Source of the DNA: Nitrospiraceae bacterium
Lineage (GTDB): Bacteria > Nitrospirota > Thermodesulfovibrionia > UBA6902
Assembly (NCBI GenBank): GCA_020354155.1
Contig: CP070644.1
Span: forward strand, 614,535 to 621,518
Direction of reading: 5' to 3'
Length of the DNA: 6,984 nucleotides
Shown: one piece after another, positions 1 to 6,221 of the stretch
Position numbering within the stretch: position 1 is the first letter of the stretch
Layout: every line of letters starts with the position of its first letter
The notes under the pieces: generated by a model
Told to the model about the DNA's origin: nothing
Database searches by the model: none
Seen by the model: only the letters and a program-made list of their open reading frames with translations
Position numbers and translations under genes: made by a program

Positions 1-73
1 TGTCGATCAATACTGTTTTCGAGAGATTCACTTGCTGATCACCGGGATAGAGGATCGATGTAGTTTGTTGTTA

Positions 74-1264
74 CTATTTCCTCAACTTCACGGACATACC
101 GTCCTCAAGGCTGCTGTCAGGGTGTGTAATCACCAGGTCCTTTTCAGACAGACCTGATATAATTTCCGCGCTGAGACCATTTCTGCTGCCTACGGCAACT
201 TCCTGAAGAGAAGCCCGCCTGTTTTTCATTACAAATACTGCCCATCCGTCTCTGTAGCGGAACAAAGCGCTTGATGGAATCTGAAGCACATCGTCTTTTT
301 CCCATACAATAAATTTCGCTTCCACCCTGTATGCATCACCGAGATGATCCCACAATTCAGGAGATGAGACGATATCTGAGATGACAAGCACCCTCTGCTC
401 TTCCACACCAAGAGCAGATATCTTTGTAAATCCTGAGGGTTCAACTATCCTGACTCTCCCTTCAAGACTGCTTTCCCCGCCCCATCGATCAAAGATGACT
501 TTCATTCCCGACCTGATTCTCACAGCATCTTCAGAGAGCACATCAACTTCAATCTCAAGAGAAGCAGGATCACCAACTTCAAAAAGGGGTTCCCCCTCAG
601 GCACGACTCCCTCACTTTCGCGAAGGATTTTTAATATACGGCCCTTCACCGGTGATTCAATTTTTACCTTTTCAGCGGCTTTTCCCTGCTTTTGACCTGC
701 TGAGTATTTAAGTGCTGCCTGTGCTGCCTCTTTTTCATACCGCGCAACCTGCAGGGCAAACTCAGCTGATCTGAGATCAGCCTCAGCCCGTCGATATGTC
801 GTTCCTGCATTGTCATACCTCTGTTCACTAATTATGGATTCCTTGAAGAGCGCATCCATGCGGTCCCGCTCCCGCTGAGCAAAATCAGCAGATGCCCGCG
901 CAGAAACAACAGCTTCCTGCACTGAACGGATTGACGCCTCGGCAGCAGCAACACGGGCTTCAGCTTCAGCACGGCTTCTGGGGTCAAGCACCCCGGACCT
1001 GAGGGGTTCAAGTTCAGTAAGGAGCTCACCCTTCTGAACCGCATCTCCAGCATCAGAACCGGTTCTCAGTACATACCCCGATACCGGAGCTGAAATAACA
1101 TAACGGTCCACAACCCTTGTCCTGCCCTCTTCTTCTACAGTAACAGCAAATCTGCCACGGACTGCCTCTGCTGTATTGACCAGGACAGGTCCGGACATAA
1201 ATCCATAGCCGAGGGCCAGAATGAGTATGACTGCAAGTATATAGAAACCGGTTTTCCTCTTCAT
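74..1264 (-). CDS. HlyD/MacA-family periplasmic adaptor (membrane fusion protein)
   Basis: Predicted periplasmic adaptor of a tripartite ABC exporter, anchored in the inner membrane and linking the permease to an outer-membrane channel. Seen in the 396-aa product: basic N-terminus and one TM helix (about residues 6-26); a first lipoyl half (about 50-88, with 'ISAPVSGYV'); an Ala/Glu/Arg-rich coiled-coil hairpin (about 95-188); a second lipoyl half (about 199-230, 'IESPVKGRI'); a beta-barrel region (about 233-325, including 'GVEEQRV', common in this family); and a membrane-proximal C-terminal domain (about 326-394). The hairpin tip has R135-x3-L139-x6-S146, matching the RxxxLxxxxxxS pattern known from adaptors that dock TolC-like channels. 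Length is normal for the family. The ATG has AAAGGAAT (1282-1275) upstream, inside the end of the permease gene 8 bp away, so it is the last visible gene of the operon. The substrate cannot be deduced. Family assignment is firm; the TolC partner is inferred. Confidence 0.93.
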   Translation of the reverse strand: MKRKTGFYILAVILILALGYGFMSGPVLVNTAEAVRGRFAVTVEEEGRTRVVDRYVISAPVSGYVLRTGSDAGDAVQKGELLTELEPLRSGVLDPRSRAEAEARVAAAEASIRSVQEAVVSARASADFAQRERDRMDALFKESIISEQRYDNAGTTYRRAEADLRSAEFALQVARYEKEAAQAALKYSAGQKQGKAAEKVKIESPVKGRILKILRESEGVVPEGEPLFEVGDPASLEIEVDVLSEDAVRIRSGMKVIFDRWGGESSLEGRVRIVEPSGFTKISALGVEEQRVLVISDIVSSPELWDHLGDAYRVEAKFIVWEKDDVLQIPSSALFRYRDGWAVFVMKNRRASLQEVAVGSRNGLSAEIISGLSEKDLVITHPDSSLEDGMSVKLRK

Positions 1265-1272
1265 CTGTGAAC

Positions 1273-3636
1273 TTATTCCTTTGTCTTGAGGACTGCAATA
1301 AGGTTCAGTTTGGAAAGTTTCACGCTGACTGTCAAGGATGATATGATTGATGCCACCAGAACAACAGTGACAGCAAAGGCATAGGTATCGGATTCAAGAA
1401 TCAAGGGCACCCTGAAGAGGTCTGTCTGCAGACTGCCGGCAATATAGGCACACATTCCGCGCCCGATTGCAATCCCGAAAGGTATTGCTGCAAAAGTAAG
1501 CATGCCTAATTCGCCAAGTAAAATATACGATATTTCTCCTTTTGAAAAACCAAGAACGCGCAGGCTTGCCAGCTCCCTGCCGCGCTCTGAAAGGGCAATT
1601 CTCGCGCTGTTGTATACTACCCCAAAGGCAATCGTACCTGCAAGAATTGTATTGATAAATGTAAATATGAGAATTGTATCACCTATTGTTTCATAAAATT
1701 TATCGATGGCCTTCTCCCGTATTTGCGTGCCGGCTATGCCGGGCATGTTTTTCAACTCAGCAAATATGCTGCTCTCATATTTTGAATCTGTCGCAAGATA
1801 AACCCCTGAAAGGGCATGGCCTTCATGCATCAGCCTGTTCAGCGCTGATATTTCCATGTACGCCGATACCCCTATGTACTCCTTGACCAGGGCAACAACG
1901 GGAACCTCTACGACAGCCCTGTTTCCCTCAAGGACTTCGACCCTCAGCCTGTCCCCTTCTCTCACACCGAGGATAGTCCCGAGATAATCACTGAGTACAA
2001 TTCCCGCTTCTGGAATTTGAACGGGCTGAAGGTCAAAATTGATGAGGCGCTGCAGCTCCCCCCGGGACTCAAGCCCCTGCACAGCAGTGCGATAACTCCG
2101 GTGCTGATAGAGCAGTTTCACTGGAACAGTCCGAAAAGGTTCTGCATACAAAACACCTTTCATGTTCTGAAGTTCATAGAGGGCTTTTCTTGACCTCGGT
2201 TCAACAAAGGTCACGGCCACATCTTCCCGCTGGGCAAGTCCGAACTGAACATCTACCATATAATCAAGGGCATCGCCCTGAAATCGTCCTACCATCATGA
2301 TGGCACATGCAAAGGCTATCCCCGTAACAGTAAGAAAGGACTTGACCGGCTTCCGGCTGATATGCCGTATAATCATGCGAGTGGGCTGTGTAAAAAAACG
2401 TTTGAGCCCCATACGCTCGGCAAAGGATTCTCTGTATCGTTCCGGAGGCTCAGGACGCATGGCCTCGGCCGGGGGAAGCAGAGCAGCTCTTTTCACTGAA
2501 TAAATCGTACCCAGCATTGCCGCAGCAGTACTGATAAAAACTGCAATCAATGCTACTGACGGGCTTAATGTGTATGCAAGATAGGGAAAGCGGTAAAACT
2601 CCATATATATTGTAGCCATATATTTTCCAAGCCAGAGACCTGACCCAAGCCCGATCACCACGCCTATCACCACGATACAGAGAATTAATTTCACAAAGTG
2701 CAGACCAACATCAATAGTGCTGTACCCAAATGCCTTCAGGGCAGCTATCTCCTCTCTCTGTGTAGAGACCAGTCTGCTTACTACGACATTCAGAAGGAAG
2801 GCGGCTACTGCAAGAAATATTGTAGGGAATATACTTGCCATCTGCTCAAGCTGGCGGAATTCCTCTGAGAGATATCTGTGGGAGAGCTGATCCTTCCGGC
2901 TGATAGCGCCAAGCCCCCCATAGGGTCTCAGCAGTTCATCCAGTCTATCTATCACACGGTCACTGTCTCCATCAGCCGCCAGTTTCAGGACAACATTATT
3001 AAAAGCCCCTTCCATATCGTAGGCTGTCCCAAGCTGGGTCCTCCCCATCCACATGACACCGTACCGCTCAAAATCCGGGAAAAGCGCTCCGGGATTCATC
3101 TGATAGATATGTTCAGGTGAAAGAGCAATGCCTGTAATCGTAAGATTTTTGCGCCTGCCATTGATAATTGCCCGAATACTGTCTCCAGGGGAATAATTGT
3201 GTGCTTCAGCAAAGGCCTCACCAATTATGATCTCATCATCACTGAAGGGTTCAATCAAACGGCCTTCCCGCAGGTAGAGTCTGTTAAGCAATGACTCACC
3301 ACTGTCCGGTATTGAATAAATATGTCCTGTCACGGGATCAGAAAAACCCTCAATTTCCAGGTTGACTGCTGCTACAACGCGTGTCTCCAGGGCATCAATG
3401 CCGGGAATGTCCATGATGCGTTTCCGAAGACTCTCGGGGGCACGCTTCAATGAGGCAAAAATATCAGAAAACCTGTAGTTACTGTAAAAGGTCTTCTGAG
3501 TCAGCTTAAGTGACTCCATTGTGCTGACAGACATTATAAATGTTGCCACTCCGCTGGCGATCACCAGGGCTATGGCAAGGGCCTGACCCTTCATGTCCCA
3601 GAGGTTGCGGAGTATTTTTCTGTTGATTGTCTTCAT
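1273..3636 (-). CDS. FtsX/MacB-type ABC transporter permease, two-repeat (8 TM)
   Basis: Inner-membrane permease of a type VII (MacB/LolCE/FtsX-like) ABC transporter. The 787-aa chain has two similar halves, each with one TM, a large periplasmic domain and three more TMs. TMs by hydrophobicity: about 18-38, 269-290, 315-336, 358-382, then 432-451, 652-675, 702-725, 751-773. The FtsX-type domains are about 272-390 ('TQREEIAALKAFGYS') and 655-780 ('SERGRELASLRVLGFS'). The periplasmic loops (39-268 and 452-651) show parallel segments such as 'DEIIIGEAFAE..YSPGDSI' and 'AGIVLSDYLG..LGVREGDRL', which indicates internal duplication. Single-chain permeases of this size are known (for example the YbbP type); one chain would pair with an ATPase dimer. 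The start codon directly follows the ATPase stop (TAAATG), with AAAGGA at 3655-3650 as a ribosome site. LolCDE is unlikely because there are not two separate permeases and there is a HlyD partner. Substrate unknown. Confidence 0.92.
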   Translation of the reverse strand: MKTINRKILRNLWDMKGQALAIALVIASGVATFIMSVSTMESLKLTQKTFYSNYRFSDIFASLKRAPESLRKRIMDIPGIDALETRVVAAVNLEIEGFSDPVTGHIYSIPDSGESLLNRLYLREGRLIEPFSDDEIIIGEAFAEAHNYSPGDSIRAIINGRRKNLTITGIALSPEHIYQMNPGALFPDFERYGVMWMGRTQLGTAYDMEGAFNNVVLKLAADGDSDRVIDRLDELLRPYGGLGAISRKDQLSHRYLSEEFRQLEQMASIFPTIFLAVAAFLLNVVVSRLVSTQREEIAALKAFGYSTIDVGLHFVKLILCIVVIGVVIGLGSGLWLGKYMATIYMEFYRFPYLAYTLSPSVALIAVFISTAAAMLGTIYSVKRAALLPPAEAMRPEPPERYRESFAERMGLKRFFTQPTRMIIRHISRKPVKSFLTVTGIAFACAIMMVGRFQGDALDYMVDVQFGLAQREDVAVTFVEPRSRKALYELQNMKGVLYAEPFRTVPVKLLYQHRSYRTAVQGLESRGELQRLINFDLQPVQIPEAGIVLSDYLGTILGVREGDRLRVEVLEGNRAVVEVPVVALVKEYIGVSAYMEISALNRLMHEGHALSGVYLATDSKYESSIFAELKNMPGIAGTQIREKAIDKFYETIGDTILIFTFINTILAGTIAFGVVYNSARIALSERGRELASLRVLGFSKGEISYILLGELGMLTFAAIPFGIAIGRGMCAYIAGSLQTDLFRVPLILESDTYAFAVTVVLVASIISSLTVSVKLSKLNLIAVLKTKE

Positions 3637-4353
3637 TTACCAGTGAAGTTCCTTTGGAGACTTCCTTCGCTCATTTCTGTACATTCTCGATATCAATCCG
3701 TCACTGAGATGTATGACCCTGTCCGCCATGTCAGCGATATCAGCGTTATGGGTTATGAGTACCGTTGCGGTGCCAAGCTCCCTGTTAATGCGATCCAGTA
3801 CCTCAAGCACAACAATGCCCGTCGCTGAATCAAGAGCACCTGTTGGTTCATCGCAGAGAAGTACCTCCGGGTTTTTTGCTACTGCCCGTGCAATGGCAAC
3901 ACGCTGCTGCTCTCCACCCGACAGCTGTGAGGGAAAATGGTGCAGCCTGTTCGCAAGCCCCACTCTCCCGAGAGCCTCCTCAGGGTCCATGGGATCCCCT
4001 GCGATCTCTGTTACGATAGATACATTTTCAATTGCTGTCAGACTGGGGATAAGATTGTAGAACTGAAAAACAAACCCTACATGAAATCTCCGGTACTCAG
4101 TAAGTTCACGGTCCGATGCTTTTGTAAGGTCCTTGTTTTTGTAAGAAACCTGTCCTGACGTTGCAGTATCCAATCCCCCGAGGATATTGAGCAACGTTGA
4201 TTTACCACTCCCTGACGGTCCAAGCAGTACGACGAGCTCACCGGCATAGAGTTCCATATCCACACCACGCAGGGCATGGACGGACACCTCTCCCATTTCA
4301 TAGGACTTGGTAATACCCGATGACTGAAAAACCTTTTCTTCAGGGTGAGACAT
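3637..4353 (-). CDS. ABC transporter ATP-binding protein (MacB/LolD/YbbA-like)
   Basis: Cytoplasmic ATPase that powers the permease encoded next to it. All nucleotide-binding motifs are intact in the 238 aa: Walker A GPSGSGKS (45-52), Q-loop Gln97 in 'VFQFYNLIP', signature LSGGE (144-148) followed by QQR, Walker B 'VLLCDE' (164-169, catalytic Glu169), D-loop 'GALD' (172-175) and switch His202 in 'ITHN'. The 'FQFYNLIPSLTAIENV' stretch and the short length are typical of the LolD/MacB/YbbA ATPase group. The ATG overlaps the stop of the upstream PilZ gene by one base (TGATG), and no strong Shine-Dalgarno is seen before it, so translation is probably coupled to PilZ. It ends right at the permease start. 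The family is certain; the substrate is not. Confidence 0.96.
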   Translation of the reverse strand: MSHPEEKVFQSSGITKSYEMGEVSVHALRGVDMELYAGELVVLLGPSGSGKSTLLNILGGLDTATSGQVSYKNKDLTKASDRELTEYRRFHVGFVFQFYNLIPSLTAIENVSIVTEIAGDPMDPEEALGRVGLANRLHHFPSQLSGGEQQRVAIARAVAKNPEVLLCDEPTGALDSATGIVVLEVLDRINRELGTATVLITHNADIADMADRVIHLSDGLISRMYRNERRKSPKELHW

Positions 4354-4679
4354 CAGCTGTTACAGAAATCAATGTAGCTCGGGGGCGGGAATACGATCTC
4401 CATGCCTATGCTGATTGTCAACCCGTGAGGCTGTGTCTTGAAGGACCAGATAATCTTGCCTCGGAGATTCAGCGCTTCGCCGGAGGGCAGTGTAAATTTA
4501 ACTTCCATTGTTCGCCCCGGAACAATATTTTTTTCTTTTGTTAAGGGGTCACCTGCATTGGTTTCTATATGAATACCGCGATCAGAAATATTCTCTATAG
4601 TTGCCTGATAGGTGGCAACATCAGAAACTATCTCCGCCCTGATATTGACTTTTTTCCTTACTTCACGCCTCTTTTCCAT
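4353..4679 (-). CDS. PilZ domain protein, probable c-di-GMP receptor
   Basis: A 108-aa stand-alone PilZ domain. Both motifs that bind cyclic di-GMP in characterised PilZ proteins are present: R4-x3-R8 ('RREVR') near the N-terminus and N30-x-S32-x-x-G35 ('NISDRG'). The rest fits the PilZ beta-barrel, with 'EVKFTLPSGEALNLRGKIIW' as the central strands and 'IGMEIVF' near the end. No signal peptide or TM is seen, so it should be cytoplasmic. The start at 4679 is needed to keep the first Arg, and no in-frame alternative lies nearby. There is no Shine-Dalgarno upstream; instead a promoter ends six bases before the ATG (see 4686-4714). It is the first gene of the exporter operon and its stop overlaps the ATPase start. 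Inferred role: reports c-di-GMP level to the exporter or to its expression. The domain call is strong; the role is a hypothesis. Confidence 0.9.
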   Translation of the reverse strand: MEKRREVRKKVNIRAEIVSDVATYQATIENISDRGIHIETNAGDPLTKEKNIVPGRTMEVKFTLPSGEALNLRGKIIWSFKTQPHGLTISIGMEIVFPPPSYIDFCNS

Positions 4680-4685
4680 GCACGA

Positions 4686-4714
4686 ATTTTATCATTTTGA
4701 TCCATAGATGTAAA
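4686..4714 (-). promoter_or_regulatory. Candidate sigma70 promoter of the PilZ-ABC-HlyD operon, predicted leaderless
   Basis: Read on the minus strand: -35 TTTACA (4714-4709, 5 of 6 to TTGACA), a 17-bp spacer, then -10 TAAAAT (4691-4686, 5 of 6) with an upstream TG one base away (TGATAAAAT), the extended -10 pattern. Six bases (TCGTGC) separate the -10 box from the PilZ ATG, so the usual start point (+1 about seven bases after the -10 box) falls on or next to the A of ATG at 4679. Together with the absence of a Shine-Dalgarno, this predicts a leaderless transcript. Found by eye; not scored against the genome background. Confidence 0.55.
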
Positions 4715-4789
4715 ACAGAAGGACACCAGTGTTTCTCATATAACACGGTTCCGGCCTGAAATGTTAGACCATAGAGGAAAGGCAAGAAC

Positions 4790-4898
4790 GTCATTTCGAA
4801 CATAGGGAGAAATCTTCCCTTGCCGGGGCTGAACCTCCAACAAAGATGCAGCCTCAAACCCAGAGCGGGCACGATTTCTCATCCGCAGCCTCGAAATG
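4790..4898. repeat. Imperfect inverted-repeat element, REP-like, in the 254-bp spacer
   Basis: The left unit GTCATTTCGA (4790-4799) followed after 7 nt by GAGAAATC (4807-4814) is mirrored on the right by GATTTCTC (4873-4880) and, 10 nt later, TCGAAATG (4891-4898). So two 8-bp blocks pair in the same order with slightly different internal spacing (7 and 10 nt) around a roughly 58-bp centre. From memory, units of the form GTCATTTCGA..GAGAAATCT recur as intergenic palindromic repeats in many bacterial genomes; I cannot check copy number here. A possible degraded third piece, CGGCCTGAAATG, lies at 4752-4763 (compare CAGCCTCGAAATG at 4886-4898). No convincing ORF or T-tract terminator was found in 4680-4933. 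Confidence 0.55.
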
Positions 4899-4933
4899 GC
4901 TGTTACCGGGCATTGTACTTCAGACGGGGAGTT

Positions 4934-6025
4934 TTATTTATACCTGAGTCTGACGAGAGCATCCTGCGTTTTATCATAATATTCACTGGACGGAGAAAGA
5001 TAGGCAAGAGCATCGTTAAAGTGTTCCCGTGACTTGGCTAATCGTCCTTTCTCTTCAAGTCCAGAGGCCATGATAAAATAGTCCTTGCCGATGGATAGTT
5101 TGTGATCTCTGCTTTTATAGGGAAAGACATCAATCGCCTTTTTTCTGAGCTCAATGGCCTTTTCCCATTCCCCTCTTTTCTCATGAACAGTCGCAACGGC
5201 ATCAAAAGGATCAAGACTGAGAGAAAGGATATAACGAATATCATCCTGTGATGCACTAATTATCATATCCGTCAGTTTTCTCCCCTCACGAATAATCTCT
5301 TCTCTATTTATTTCTTCCTTCTGCAGGTAAAGATCAAGAAGCAATGATCGTAATGGTATCGATACAGGGTACGACTCCACATAGCCGCCTATTTTTTTCA
5401 ATACTGATGAATAGGTGGACATCCCGCCCATGAAACGACGCATCTCTTCCTCGGCAAAGATAAGCATGCTTTCTTTCATGAGCCAGCTATGAATATCCCT
5501 GCTAAGGGCAGTGATTTTTTCCTTAACATTTCTTCCCTGCAACCCTGCAAGGGCAAATGATTTCATTTTCCCTTCCTGGGGACCTTCAGAGATATCTATT
5601 TCCACCGACCAGGTATCCTCTTCTTTGATTATATTGCCGTAAACGGAAAAATCCGCTGAGAGGCTGACACTGACTTCCTCTATAATTGTCGGAGTAATAT
5701 CCCAGAGAATGCCACCCTTTGGTGTTGCACCCTTCTTCTCAGTCCACAAGAGGGAAGGCTCAATTATATAGACGGTATGCCTGATGGTATCGACGGGGAT
5801 AATCTCAATATGAGTCTCTTCTGCAAGGTCTCTCCGAATGAGAGAGGCAATTTCATGATCAAGGGTCCTCTCCCCTATGTCATTCAGGGGATAGACAGCA
5901 ACTCTGATTTTCTGAGGATCAGGATAATGAATAAGCCCTGCCGGGACAGTTCCTGCCAGAGCAAGACAGACTGCCAGAATCAGGGACACTACCACTGTAA
6001 TATGTAGATTCCTCTTACAGATCAT
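4934..6025 (-). CDS. Exported TPR-repeat protein with a possible TolB-N/FlgO-like region
   Basis: I do not recognise a named gene. The 363-aa product starts with a basic N-terminus and a hydrophobic segment (about residues 9-28), ending in ALAG/VPAG, so it is a signal peptide (cleavage after Ala24 or Ala29) or a single anchor. Then follows 'KIRVAVYPLND' (39-49) with an alpha/beta pattern to about 88, and 'SADFSVYGNI..TWSVEIDI' (about 123-145). This resembles the N-terminal domain of TolB and FlgO-like proteins, which is a weak call. The C-terminal third is helical, with TPR-like units at about 272-305 ('GEWEKAIELRKKAIDVFP') and 315-348 ('KGRLAKSREHFNDALAYL'). It probably works as a periplasmic scaffold or partner-binding protein. 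The ATG at 6025 is chosen because AAAGGGA (6042-6036) lies 10 nt upstream and a proper signal peptide follows at once. It is co-oriented with the exporter operon but separated from it by 254 bp. Confidence 0.75.
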   Translation of the reverse strand: MICKRNLHITVVVSLILAVCLALAGTVPAGLIHYPDPQKIRVAVYPLNDIGERTLDHEIASLIRRDLAEETHIEIIPVDTIRHTVYIIEPSLLWTEKKGATPKGGILWDITPTIIEEVSVSLSADFSVYGNIIKEEDTWSVEIDISEGPQEGKMKSFALAGLQGRNVKEKITALSRDIHSWLMKESMLIFAEEEMRRFMGGMSTYSSVLKKIGGYVESYPVSIPLRSLLLDLYLQKEEINREEIIREGRKLTDMIISASQDDIRYILSLSLDPFDAVATVHEKRGEWEKAIELRKKAIDVFPYKSRDHKLSIGKDYFIMASGLEEKGRLAKSREHFNDALAYLSPSSEYYDKTQDALVRLRYK

Positions 6026-6073
6026 TCTATATAATTCCCTTTCTTCATAAGAATGTAAAGGTCCTGCAGGAAC

Positions 6074-6101
6074 ACGCTGCACCAGTGTATGAATGCAGCG
6101 T
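6074..6101 (-). promoter_or_regulatory. Stem-loop in the 5' leader of the TPR protein gene
   Basis: A perfect 8-bp inverted repeat, ACGCTGCA (6074-6081) and TGCAGCGT (6094-6101), flanks a 12-nt loop. It is followed on the transcript by the 10-bp palindrome TCCTGCAGGA (6062-6071). Both lie between the predicted transcription start (about 6122) and the ATG at 6025, in a leader of about 97 nt. It could be an RNA hairpin affecting transcript stability or translation, or a DNA operator. The structure is directly visible; the function is unknown. Confidence 0.45.
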
Positions 6102-6128
6102 ACCAAACGTTTATATTATTCAATAACC

Positions 6129-6157
6129 ATTATATCTATTAAAGATACCTGTATAAA
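6129..6157 (-). promoter_or_regulatory. Candidate sigma70 promoter for the TPR protein gene
   Basis: On the minus strand: -35 TTTATA (6157-6152, 4 of 6), a 17-bp spacer and a perfect -10 TATAAT (6134-6129). The start point would be near 6122, about 97 nt before the ATG at 6025. The spacing is ideal, but the region is very AT-rich, so chance matches are likely. I found no equally good promoter for the divergent plus-strand gene. Confidence 0.45.
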
Positions 6158-6180
6158 TCTCCGTTTAATAAGATATTAAA
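6133..6180. promoter_or_regulatory. Two AT-rich dyads in the divergent promoter region
   Basis: Dyad 1 is TATCT-ATTAA-AGATA (6133-6147), overlapping the -10/spacer of the minus-strand promoter. Dyad 2 is TTTAATA-AGA-TATTAAA (6164-6180), just upstream of its -35 box, with perfect 7-bp arms. Their centres are about 32 bp apart, close to three helical turns, and both contain a TTAA..AGATA core. This arrangement could be an operator pair shared by the divergent genes. Low sequence complexity makes chance a serious alternative. Confidence 0.3.
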
Positions 6181-6207
6181 AGTCATCTATGTTTTTGATC
6201 AAGCAGC

Positions 6208-6214
6208 GGGGGAG
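6208..6214 (+). promoter_or_regulatory. Ribosome binding site deciding the sensor start
   Basis: GGGGGAG ends 7 nt before the ATG at 6222. This favours 6222 over the in-frame ATG at 6189, which would add 11 codons that overlap this purine run and has no comparable site upstream. Confidence 0.7.
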
Positions 6215-6221
6215 CGCAACA

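Noticed and set aside
1..73. Possible end of a neighbouring gene left of the adaptor
   Set aside because: Short open stretches exist but none has a recognisable domain, start or terminator, so nothing can be assigned.
3713..4060. Plus-strand open frame opposite the ATPase
   Set aside because: It is antisense to a gene with every ABC motif intact, and its Ser/Arg-rich translation is low in complexity with no domain.
3637..4353. Assignment of the ATPase and permease to LolCDE lipoprotein release
   Set aside because: The ATPase motifs would allow it, but the permease is one duplicated 787-aa chain and the partner is a HlyD adaptor, as in MacAB-like exporters.
4805..4819. GGGA..TCCC hairpin as a terminator for the TPR gene
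   Set aside because: The stem is only 4 bp and no T-tract follows on the minus strand; it is better seen as part of the repeat element.
5966..5968. Lipoprotein cysteine (Cys20) in the N-terminus of the TPR protein
   Set aside because: The residues before it are L-A-V, and Val at -1 does not fit the lipobox, so a signal peptidase I site or an anchor is more likely.
4934..6106. Longer version of the TPR protein starting at TTG 6106 (27 more residues)
   Set aside because: It has no ribosome site and would begin about 16 nt after the predicted transcription start. The extra residues would push the signal peptide inward, while ATG 6025 has AAAGGGA at good spacing.
6189..6221. Upstream in-frame ATG for the HAMP sensor
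   Set aside because: No Shine-Dalgarno precedes it, and GGGGGAG at 6208-6214 fits the ATG at 6222, which gives a typical short basic start before TM1.
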